This document shows positions 1 through 10,300 of a stretch of DNA of 64,000 nucleotides, piece after piece (position 1 is the first letter of the stretch; each line of letters begins with the position of its first letter). The translations under genes were made by a program, and so were the position numbers. The notes beneath the pieces were generated by a model, which had not been told where the DNA came from, did no database searches, and saw nothing but the letters and a program-made list of their open reading frames with translations. The stretch is from Tenebrio molitor (taxonomy: Eukaryota > Arthropoda > Insecta > Coleoptera > Tenebrionidae). The stretch is from positions 15,934,001 through 15,998,000 of the forward strand of contig NC_091052.1 of assembly GCF_963966145.1 (NCBI RefSeq). The letters run 5' to 3'.

Positions 1-154
1 ACGGATTTTTTCGAGAAAATCGCAGGCCCGGTCTGCTCGTTAGTGGAAGAAGAAATCTGCGGGCCAGATGACAGGCTAGGTGCGCGTGAGTGGAGAAAAC
101 CCCTGGTTGCAATATCTGCAGATTTGCTCACCGTTCTCAGTGGTGGTTGAACCA
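1..154. repeat. GC-rich dispersed repeat, copy A
   Basis: The first ~48 bases match 3,522-3,568 closely: both have an ACGGATTTTTT start, then a GGCCCGG block, then CGTTAGTGG. Beyond that only short GC-rich words are shared. The stretch is richer in GC than its surroundings and is cut on the right by the insertion at 157. Family unknown; no coding signal is visible. Confidence 0.45.
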
Positions 155-304
155 TACAGGGTGATTCTGAAATAAGTTTGGAAAAAAAACAGTAATTGGT
201 GATGATGAGAAAACATTTTTCTTACAAAAGTTTTTTCGTTTTCGAGATACAAATGATTGAAAATTTGGTCAAAATTGCTAGTACGCTGCTGAGTTAAAGG
301 TGAT

Positions 305-1837
305 TATAGTCCATTTTTTAATTATAGTCCGATGGATCAATTAATAAGCAGAGCAACTGTTATATAGCTATCTCTTTTCAACATAATGTAAAACAAGCTA
401 TTGGATTCTTGTACCGGGTGGGGCATCGTATACGCGCACGCGAGAAATCGCGACTTCTAATTAAATAAAATTGTCGAAATTTTTCAGACTTACCTGGCTA
501 TTGGTAAGGTACATTTCATAATTATTTGATAATTTTTCACTTACAAACAAAGCCAAAAAAAATTAAAATGTAAATTTCAACCAAAAAGTCAAATTCTGAT
601 TTTTATACTAACCTACCCTGATTTACTTCCTATAATTATTTACGAAATCTACGGAAAGAAATACCAATTAGATTTTGAATTAAACGCAGTTTTACATTTC
701 AACTTTCAAAATCATTTTTATTTATGACCTGCTACTTGTGCTGTCGTAAATTTAGGTGACAATGGAAACTGTCAATTTTATGGCAAAAAGGTTTAAAACG
801 GTCGGCTATACCTTTGTTGGGAAATTATACCATTGTGCCCTAAATCACGCGTCTGGTTTACGTTTAAATAAAAAAGCGAATTATTTAGCTAACCAAGTCA
901 AAATTTGTAATTGTGCCACCAGGGTTTGATACGCTAGCAGATACAGATTCATTTAGTGTAAAAACTTTATAGGTAAATTAACAGTTAATTTCAGAAAACT
1001 AATAAAACTGTTTTGGCCTTATTTATTAACAAAATTTTTTTAAAAAATTCTCAAATATACCTTATCAATAATTAGTCAGGTATATAAAATTTCGCCAATT
1101 TTTTTTAATTAGAAGTCGCGATTTCTGGCGTGCGCGTATACGATGCCCCATCCGGTACGTATTTCATTAAGTCTGTCCCACTATGCATCTCGCTTTGGCA
1201 TGTGCAATTAGAGCAAGACGCGAGTTGTACGTTTATTCCATTAGCGACGTCAAATTTCTAGGTTAGGTTTTAAGTACATTTGTGATCATTTCGTTTAATT
1301 TTGCTTGAAATTTCCGCCTTATGATGCCAAGGAAAAGCTACGCAATTCTTTCTTGAACAGCAGCCACTGGCAGAAGTGGACCATTATTATCTCGTTCCCG
1401 TGTAAAATACATTAACAAATTTCTTATTAGCCTGTAAGGGCATTGACCTTACGTGGCATTGCCGAAACAAAATCTAGGAAGAAAGAAAGACAGTCCAAAT
1501 CTGGTTGTTTAGTGTTGTTTTCAACAACTTTTAATATATTGTACCTATTAGTTGATAAATAGTTATCAAAAGAGTTCTGAAAAGAACTGTTTTTTGAAAA
1601 ACAAATTGAAAACGGAGGAATGAATTTGCAGAAAAATCATGAAAGCACGAAAGAACACAACTCAAAATTTCAAAAATTGAAATTTGTAATGATAACATTT
1701 GTCCCAAGATGCCAATATAAATTTTCAAATATTGGTAGCACCATGCACTGCTGTCAAATGTCGAAAGCAGATGCAGGTCATGTCGACTTCTTGATTCGGA
1801 CTAAGCTCATCGGACTATAATAAAAAAATGGACTATA
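305..1837. mobile_element. Nested MITE with TATAGTCC ends
   Basis: Inverted ends TATAGTCCATTTTTT at 305-319 and the complementary AAAAAAATGGACTATA at 1,822-1,837. Both are followed inward by a second shared block (ATTATAGTCCGATG on the left). It contains the 411-1,158 insertion. Similar TGGACTATA ends occur near 53,575. Confidence 0.55.
411..1158. mobile_element. MITE with ~45-bp GC-rich inverted repeats
   Basis: The left arm at 411-465 and right arm at 1,108-1,158 are inverted copies. They share GGGGCATCGTATACGCGCAC and AAATCGCGACTTCTAATTA. Flanks read GTAC on both sides, so the duplication is either TA or GTAC. No ORF of interest lies inside. Confidence 0.75.
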
Positions 1838-2048
1838 CCTGATGATCTTGGTAGTTTAGCAATAATAATAAATCAAAGGTGCCCGTCAATCACAAACGTA
1901 ACCTTACTCCTCTCGATCATTTCCATAGAAACATTTACAAAGCAGCATGCTTGCACCTATGACTTTATTGTGAAGTTGATGTAACAATGGTTGCTAATGA
2001 AATAAACAAATTCGGACAAATTTTCCCTATTCATAGGCGTTGAAAAAA
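1837..2048. other. Remainder of outer element, no gene seen
   Basis: AT-rich sequence between nested insertions. No coding signal, RNA gene or further repeat was recognised. Confidence 0.4.
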
Positions 2049-2268
2049 CAGGGTCATTATAAATGATTGTTCCATCGCAGTTGGCGTTGAAAACCCACAC
2101 AAATTTGGGATGTGCCGCTAGCTTCGCAACGTTAGACAAATTTATACTACCGCCAGCAGCGCTACCTATCGGCGATGCTAGTCTCACTCATGTTATAAAG
2201 CTTGCGACACATTCAACTACGTCATCAACGCCTACTGCGATGAGACAATCATTTATAATGACCCCGTA
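2049..2268. mobile_element. MITE, GGTCATTATAAATGATTGT family
   Basis: Inverted ends (GGTCATTATAAATGATTGT left, its complement at 2,246-2,264) are followed inward on both sides by an ATCGCAGT-GGCGTTGA block. A second copy lies at 15,078-15,363. The interior has no gene; short ORFs on both strands are by-products of the palindromic arms. Confidence 0.7.
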
Positions 2269-2412
2269 GAAGGATATACTCGTAGGGTAATTCCCATTCT
2301 TTTGATTTCACCTCCAAAAGTCATTTACACAGAATTATTTCGTGTCAAGGATACTCCACATTTTTTTTCCAAACTTATTGCAGAATCACCCTATATACAC
2401 GAGAGGATCAAG

Positions 2413-3179
2413 TAAAAGACTATAATCAATTCACTTTTGTAATGACGAACCAGAGTTACTAAATTTAGTAACTTTTATCTTGTGAACACATCTTTTTACC
2501 GCGAATTTGGGCTTTTAAAAAGTTAGGTTATGGGTCACGTCATTTGTTCTGTCAAAACTGGTCCAATTCAAAGTATGGTGAAACTAAATGTGTTTAATTA
2601 TTTTGAAGAAAAAAGCGAAGTTGCACTACACAAATACGAAAAGGCAGTTGAACGTAACAATGAAATAATTTTGCATTTTGCTACTCATCCTTGTCATCGT
2701 CGCTGTTTTCCAAGTCCGAATCCGAATCTTCAACCAAATTAACAATATTTGTGGATATGTTATGGATGCTAAAGTTTCCCATAAGCCTTGTTCTTGTCCT
2801 TCATTTAAAATTCTATACATACTTCTGGGACTGAAGCCTGTGCAGCACTTAGGAAGAGTTTTATTTTAGATTAGGATTTACCGAAAAAACATTCGCCACT
2901 GCTTCTACAATTTTGTACTTTACGTATTTACGTTTCCATTGTCTCCATGAGTAATTTCTTTCTTAATTTTGTTGAAAGCCTTTAAAATGGGCTGCTTCTT
3001 CTGCTTGCTTATTGATGCTTTACCCCGTTTTGGAAATTCATTCATTTTGGCAGTGACAATAATATGACATTTTAAATCATTGCCAACTGTCGAATTTTCA
3101 TATATTTTGTAAAAAAAATTAACAAAAAAAAAGTTCCAGTTAGTTCGTCATTACAAAAATGAATGCATTATAGTTTTCT
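2413..3179. mobile_element. MITE with TTTGTAATGACGAAC arms
   Basis: The left arm 2,413-2,451 (AAGACTATAATCAATTCA then TTTTGTAATGACGAAC) is matched in inverted orientation at 3,140-3,179. About 770 bp long. The interior is AT-rich, and its three short ORFs overlap each other on both strands and match nothing I know. The element starts ~20 bp from the right end of the outer element at 2,394. Confidence 0.65.
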
Positions 3180-5202
3180 GGACTCAGTTAGTTGATTTAA
3201 TTAATATTTTTTGGCTATGGTAATCGAAATCAAAGCGTGAACTGATTCTCGCATCATCCATCAAATTAATTTGTCAAACAAAAATGTCACAATTGTCATC
3301 GTTTTTCAACGATATTCTGGAGGTGTTGGATAAAATTATGTATAGCACACGTTTTAGTTCTAATACGCTTGTACCAATAACTATTAAACTGATAAAAATG
3401 TTATAACCTCAAAAACAAAACCTACTTTACGAGAGCTCGGCCCGTTCGATGTGCTGGACAGTCCTGGATCCGCAGATTAATTAACAGAATTCCGCCGGTT
3501 CTCCCCAGATCACAACTGCCAACGGATTTTTTGAAGAAATTTCAACTGGCCCGGCCGGGACGTTAGTGGGCTACAATAGGTCTGGCGATCGGCGGATGAG
3601 GCCTGCGGGAAAATCAGCAGTTCTGATGCGCGGATCTGGCCTGTCAAAAATTCCGCTGGTGTATGGCCAGCTATTGCAAGAAATCCTGCCTGCTCGCAAC
3701 TATCCATCCACCTTCATAAGATTGCACGGACGTGTAATTAATTTGCTTTACATTTACAATAACTTAATTCTGCTTTTGATGATTTGAATTTTTGCAAAGT
3801 AGAGAGAGAGAGAGAGTTGTTTGCTGGGAAGTATTTTAATTAAGGGTTTCACAATAGTTCGCCTGTTTTAGACAAATTTCAAATTCGGATACAACAACAT
3901 ACGCAACAAAAAGAATAATGTGTTGTAGCAAATCGTTTGAAGTTTCTTCTTTGCTTATTGATCGGATTCGAGAGTCTGAAAGTTACGGCTGCATAATCAA
4001 CGGTATAACCGGATTAGAAGGCGAATGCAACGTAGGTTCCCTCCGAAAGGCCCTAATTAGATTTTAAGTTGTAATTTCGTGCTAATCAGCATAGGCGAAT
4101 GGTTGTGAAATGGCGTTATAATGGATATCTGTGTTAGTGTCGCCTTTGGAGCAACTGGGCTCGCTTGCATTCTCCTCTAACACTCTCGCCGACCCCATTA
4201 AAACTTACACGACCCAGGCTAAGGATATGACAAATAATATTTTAGAAACTTCTTACTCGACAAACTTTTTCATTACATGCAACTTCCACAAAGTTGGATT
4301 GTAGAACACTGGCGATAATTAAATTTTCGTCCACCTGTAATGGAGTTTGTAACTGCATTTGCATTCTAAATTATAACAGAAAAATCACTGCGTTGCTTTC
4401 CGGAATAATTATTAGTCCGACTAGATCTTTAATTTAGGGGAAAAAATGTGATTCTTACGGTCTTGTCGTTTTGACATTTGTCATGCCGCAGTCGAATAAA
4501 GCACGGACGTGACTCCGCCGAGACACTGCATATCGTGTTGAAAAATTAGGTCGGAAAAAAATTCGGTGAACGGTGATCCTCATCAGACTTCGTCGTCTCT
4601 TAATATAACTATTAACCAACCTAATTCTCAAGAACGGGGAAAAGCCGAGCTAAGATAAATGTTTAACAGGCCCTGTCTAATTCATTTCACAAATTTAAAT
4701 CGTAATTTGTTAAATTGTGCCTTAACAATGCGAAATTTATGGTACCCGCTAAACTTTTGACAATTCCCCCGGCTCCGGCCATTTTTCTTTCCGTGTTGAC
4801 CGTACCTACATCATGCAGGTCATGGACGTCGTCGTTTTTACAACTTATCCCGCCAATAATTTCTCGTTTTTTACTTTTACCGTTGTTTTTATAGACTTCC
4901 AGGCCCGACTCCCATCCGACGCGATATTAAAGAAGTAATAGACTTATTTCGCAGAGTGACAGCTTTGATTAAATGACAGCCCTCGAGGATGAATACACGT
5001 CGGAACGCATTGTCGGATGTGGCACATAGTGCGAGTGAGGGATGTGCACTCTGCCATCGACCTGATTTGATAAAGTCAAAAGCGCAAGGGATTTGATCAA
5101 TTTTTTGACAATTTGGAAATATTCATACACCAATTGTTTATTAACAGCAGAATACAGTAGATGCCTCGGACGTAACAGTCAATTTAACAAATTCCATCGG
5201 CA
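3180..5202. other. Gene-free stretch with GC-rich repeat copy B and (GA)n
   Basis: About 2 kb without a recognisable gene. 3,522-3,568 is the second copy of the repeat at window positions 1-48, inside a GC-rich block of about 300 bp (3,430-3,720). A short (GA)n tract lies at 3,803-3,816. The rest shows no coding pattern or inverted arms that I can support. Confidence 0.4.
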
Positions 5203-6251
5203 GTTCATTTAAATTTATCCTCAAAGTTGGCCTTGAAGAGTCGATTGTGAACGCACCACTCATTAAAAACACAACCAACGCAAAAAGTGAGGTTAGATTG
5301 AAACAGCTGATACGAGAGGCTAAATGACCCAGGCCATTCCATTACTTGTGCGCAAGTCCTATAATTTTGCGCGTTATTTAAATTTGACATTCACGGACTT
5401 AGAAAATATTATAAAATCGTAACTGTGGTCGAATACATTTTTACCAGCTTCTTCTTTATTTCTTTCTAATTGATTATTACCATACCATTCATATCTTTTA
5501 CGACAATTTCATTACACTCAAATTTTAGATTATGTGTTTCCCTTAGATGAGCAATTAATCCCTTACTTTGCTGAAAGGAATTACTATAGCCATTCTCCAA
5601 GCAATTAAAGCTCCAAACACTTTTATCATACGATACAGGGTTTGTCTGTATTTTGTGAACGTTTCACTCGCGTTTTAAAATGGCCCACGCGTGCCAAAAA
5701 AGGACCAATTTACACACAAACTCGTCAAATAAACTACTATTTTAGAATTTGCACCCTTGTTTTAATTTTTAAATAAAAAAATTAAATTTTCAAAGTCTAG
5801 GGAATTTTGTATTATGTAATTGGTAATTCAAGGTAACGGATGCAACTACATCTGCAACATATGATAAAAAAGTAGAGTTTGAAAATTAATATTGGAAGTT
5901 TTTTGGTGTAAATGACAATAATACACTGAAATATTGATAAAAATTTTCTTAGAGATCTATTAAACTACGAGTGCTTTAAGAGATAGACCTATTAGAGACG
6001 CAGATACAAACATAATTATATCTTTAGTCTGTGTTCTACTCATCTACTGTTCTTTGCCTTTCGTGCAGCACGCGGTACAGTACCATGAGGTACATGTAAC
6101 AACAAAGCAGTAAAGCACCCACTAACGTATGCGTATTGGTAAGGATCGCCCTGGGTTATTTAGCCTCTCGTCAGCTGATCCGTGATCTGTAATCCGTGGT
6201 GCGTTCACAAACGACTCTTCAACGCCTACTTTGAGAATAAATTAAATGAAC
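5203..6251. mobile_element. Long-armed MITE (GTTCATTTAAATTT ends)
   Basis: Imperfect inverted arms of more than 100 bp, at about 5,203-5,340 and 6,150-6,251. They share GTTCATTTAAATTTAT, GAAGAGTCG-TTGTGAACGCACCA, CAGCTGAT and GAGAGGCTAAAT. A third arm of the same family is at 39,007-39,110. Inside, 5,662-5,743 is a half copy of the foldback at 23,396-23,515. No transposase is visible. Confidence 0.7.
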
Positions 6252-6885
6252 ACCCGATATGTATTTCCAACAAAATCTGCTGGTGACGCAGTCTTTTGGT
6301 CAAAATTTTGTTTCGGCGCGTACATCATTTGGAAAGAAATTCTCCGTAATCCCGAATCCATTAAAAATTGAGAGGACATCCCGCGTTCTGAAACTTAAAC
6401 CATTTACATATTGATGTTTTTGTAATAGCTCGGTCGTACGCCGTCACGTTTCCCCCTTGCAGATCGCATCAAATTTAAAAACTGTCCAAACATGCGACAG
6501 ACGTTGCAATTTTTTTCCTTGACCCGCCGCCATTTGCCATCATCAGACAAAACATTACTCCAGCCGGGATTGTTTGGAGTAGTTATTAGGGTTAGCCGAG
6601 ATATCTAAATTAGACCATTCATTTCCATATTTAACAGGACACCGACGATCATCTTGTATGAGTTGCACAGATTTAACTCTAACAACTGAATAAAGTGTAG
6701 GCGAAGCTCATCGAAATTGAATATTCATATGTTAGTGTGCTTTTGACCCAGTTCGGGACAGGATGAGAGTCTTTATACTCTGTTCCATTCCCGTTCCAAC
6801 TTCGGATCTAATTGCCTCCACTACATTGCGAGATTAACGCAACGAGAACTCGGATGATTATCACTTTTAACACTGATGAAGAGGC
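6252..6885. other. No gene seen
   Basis: Apparently single-copy sequence before the BEL/Pao insertion. No ORF of interest, RNA gene or repeat arm was recognised. The last five bases (GAGGC) are the left copy of the retrotransposon's target duplication. Confidence 0.4.
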
Positions 6886-7154
6886 TGAACGATTAATCAC
6901 TGTTGGGTGGTGATATTAGCCGTTCAAATGATATAGTCGTCTTTGTATAACTACTTAAAAACTTTATTGTATGACAAAATGTTGATGTACAAGTGTTAAG
7001 TACCAAGGATAGTGGTAGACTCTGGTTTTTGCCGCTATATCTCGACTTAAATAAGGGTGGGTGATTTCACCCCTCTCACAAAGAAAGTAGGCAGGACTAC
7101 CTGCTACAGTACCTGTTTCTAACAATAACGTTCAAAATTACATTATTTTGTACA
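6886..7154 (-). repeat. 3' LTR of the BEL/Pao element
   Basis: Same 269 bp as the 5' LTR, with the same TG...CA ends. It adjoins the polypurine tract on its 5' side and the GAGGC duplication on the other. Confidence 0.96.
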
Positions 7155-7175
7155 TATACCGCCCCCCTTGAAGGC
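7155..7175 (-). promoter_or_regulatory. Polypurine tract
   Basis: On the minus strand AAGGGGGGCGGTATA abuts the 3' LTR. This purine run is the expected plus-strand DNA primer. Confidence 0.8.
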
Positions 7176-7345
7176 ACGGACTTCAAAAATATTGGAATTA
7201 GCAAAGATCGAACATGGTTATTAGAAAAAGGATTGTTACATAATAAACATGACAAAAAACATTAAAAAATACAAACATTGAAGTCAATTGTAAAAAAAGG
7301 GTTAATGCATAATTATAACAAATATTTACACGATACAAACATAGT

Positions 7346-10300
7346 CTATTCATTCGCTGGCAGAACGCACACCTTTCGCGTGGCTCTTTTGAAGATGCCA
7401 TTGACAGTCTTTACGGACACTACGCGCACAACACCGTCACTTCCGGGATGAAGTTCTACGATGCGTCCCAATTTCCATTGTAGTGGCGGCGTGTTGTCCT
7501 CAACTAGGATCACCATGGAACCAACTTCCAAGGCGGGGGTGGACGGTCTGGAACCGGAACCACGGAGCTGCTTGGAACGATTGATGTTTTGAACAAGGTA
7601 CTCCCTTTGCCAGCGGTGCCAAAAGTGCTGCCTCATCTGTTCCACTCTTTGCCATTGCGTCAATCGGTTGATCCTCGTCGTCGTAAGATCTCTTTCGCTT
7701 ATAGAAGTTAATGGCTCTCCGATGAGGAAGTGACCAGGGGTTATGGGATTAAGGTCATTAGGATCGTTACTCAAGGGACACAAGGGTCTGGAGTTTAGGA
7801 CTGCTTCAATTCTTGTTAACAGGGTATACAATTCTTCGTAGGAAAGCACGACTTCTCCAATTGTTCTCTTTAAATGACCTTTAATGGATTTTACGTTTAT
7901 TTCCCAAATACCGCCCATGTGCGGGGATCTGGGGGGAATGAAATGCCACGAGATACCCTTATTAGCCAGATTTTCTGTAATTTGACTAAATGAAGCTGAC
8001 TTTAGAAATGTTCTTAGTTCCAGTAATTCTCTATTGGCGCCAACGAAATTTGTAGCATTGTCCGAATAAAGATGGTACACATGACCACGTCTTGATATGA
8101 AGCGTTTTAGCGCATTCAAAAAGGTTTGAGTCGTTAAGTCACCAACTAGTTCTAAATGCACGGCTTTAGTTGAAAAACAGACAAAGACGCAAATATATGC
8201 CTTCACAGTACGCTTACTGCGACCACGACATTCCTTGATGTAAATAGGCCCGGCATAATCTACGCCACTGATTGAAAATGGTCTGGTTGGTTCGACACGG
8301 GATTTGGGCAAATTACCCATAATAGGATACATAACGCTTGGTTTGACTTTAAAACATTGCAAACACTGGTGCAAAATCTTGCGTACCACACTGCGTGGAG
8401 AAATTATCCAAAAATTTTGACGTAACGCGGCTAAAGTTCCCTGAACACCAGCGTGCAGTTGCTCAATGTGCACGTGTTTGACTAATGCCTCAATCAAATG
8501 GTGATCGTTTGGTAGCACGATGGGATGTTTGACATCGTAAGTTAAGGATGAGTTTTGCAACCTACCTCCCGCGCGAATTAAATTATCATTCTTGTCGAGA
8601 AAAATATTTAAGCACAGTAAACGTGATTTCTTGTTAATCGGTTTGTTTTGTTTAAGGCAAGCTAATTCATCGTTGAATGCAACTTCTTGAATTAAACGCA
8701 TGATGGCCTTCATGGAATCTTTTAATTCTTCACATGTTAAAGAACTAGAGATTTGCCTTTGGTTTGGCTTCCTACAATTGTTGATGAACCGTAATACCCA
8801 TGACATTACGCGTTCAGTTTTTTTGTAATTTGAAAATTTTGTAAGAAGCGGTAGTTGTCTTTCGCGAGAATGAATATTGGTCAGAGTGACAGTTCGCCGT
8901 TCTGGAATTTCAATATCCGAAAGATTTACGTTAGATACGGGCCAAGTGTCGTTGTTTTCTGACAGCCAATCAGGACCGTTCCACCACAGTTTATTAGTTT
9001 TGAGTTGACCAGGTAAAGCACCTCGGCTTAGTACATCCGCAGGGTTACTTTCGCTTTTGACATGATACCAATCTTTCGCATCCGTTAGCGTTTGAATTTC
9101 GGAAACTCGATTTCCTACAAATGTTTGTAAGTTTGAAGATGTAGCGTTTATCCATGCCAGAACGACTGTGGAATCTGTCCAGAGAAATTGCTGATCAATT
9201 TTGACATTTATCGTTCGTAAAACTGTATTAAATAATCGCGACAACGTTAAGGCGGCACACAGCTCCAAGCGTGGTAACGTAACAGCGCGAAGAGGAGCCA
9301 CACGAGATTTAGCGCAAATTAAGTGAACTTGATGATTGCCACTATGATCAGTTGTTCTTAGATAGACAGCAGCGCCATATGCGATTTGTGATGCGTCACC
9401 AAAACCATGTAGTTGCACCTGTACGGGGCTTGATTTTATTATGTTTCTGGGAATTTCGATTTCGTTTAAGTGAGCGAGTTCTTGCAAGATCTTAACCCAT
9501 GCACAATAAATAGTTTCAGGTAATAGATCGTCCCATCCAATTTTCAAACTCCAGCACTGTTGAAGGATTATTTTTGCTTTTACTACTACTGGCGCCACAA
9601 GACCCAATGGATCGAATACCTGGGCAGTTTTAGACAGGATTTCGCGTTTTGTTAGTCTTTTCGGAATGTCGCACTGTTTTACCTGATAGCGTAACGAATC
9701 GTGATTAGGATTCCAAAAAAGCCCTAACGTTTTAGTGTAAGCATCCTTATCGAAACTGACGTTGAGATTAGGCTCGTGACTATCTGGAATTAATGCAGGA
9801 TGATTGGCGGCCCATTTACGTAATAAGAAACCACCATGAGCTAAAATTTGAATTATTTGATCTCGTAAAGTGATTAGGTTTTCAAGTGAGTCTCCTCCCG
9901 TCAGAAGATCGTCTACGTAAAAATCCTGTTGAATTGCTTTAGCGGCTTCCGGGTACTGATTTACGTTTTGAAGAGCTAGTTCTTTAAGACATCTTGTTGC
10001 TAGAAAACTGGCCGGTTTTGTACCGTAGGTTAGAGTGGTTAATCTATACGTTTTTAGCGGATCTTCGGTGTTCTCGCGCCAAACAATTCGTTGATAGTCA
10101 CTGTGATCGGGATGTATTTCTATCATACGGTACATTTTAGCTATGTCCCCGTTTACGACGTATTTAAAAGTTCTGAATCTCAACAAAATTGCAAAAAGCT
10201 CTGGCTGGATTGTAGGTCCTGCCATAAGATTGTCATTTAGACTTAATGCATCAGCTGAGCGAAATGACGCGTTAAAAACAACTCTTAACTTGGTCGATGT

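Larger units (their letters stand above)
157..2394. mobile_element. Outer TA-flanked element hosting nested insertions
   Basis: The left end (CAGGGTGATTCTG followed by ATAAGTTTGG and a run of A) is matched in inverted orientation at 2,369-2,391. A TA lies next to each end. These features suit a Tc1/mariner-type non-autonomous element. About 2 kb of its interior consists of later insertions (305-1,837, 411-1,158, 2,049-2,268). No transposase is recognisable in what remains. Confidence 0.6.

Noticed and set aside
2530..2869. Overlapping ORFs on both strands
   Set aside because: They sit in a MITE interior, in conflicting frames, with no domain.
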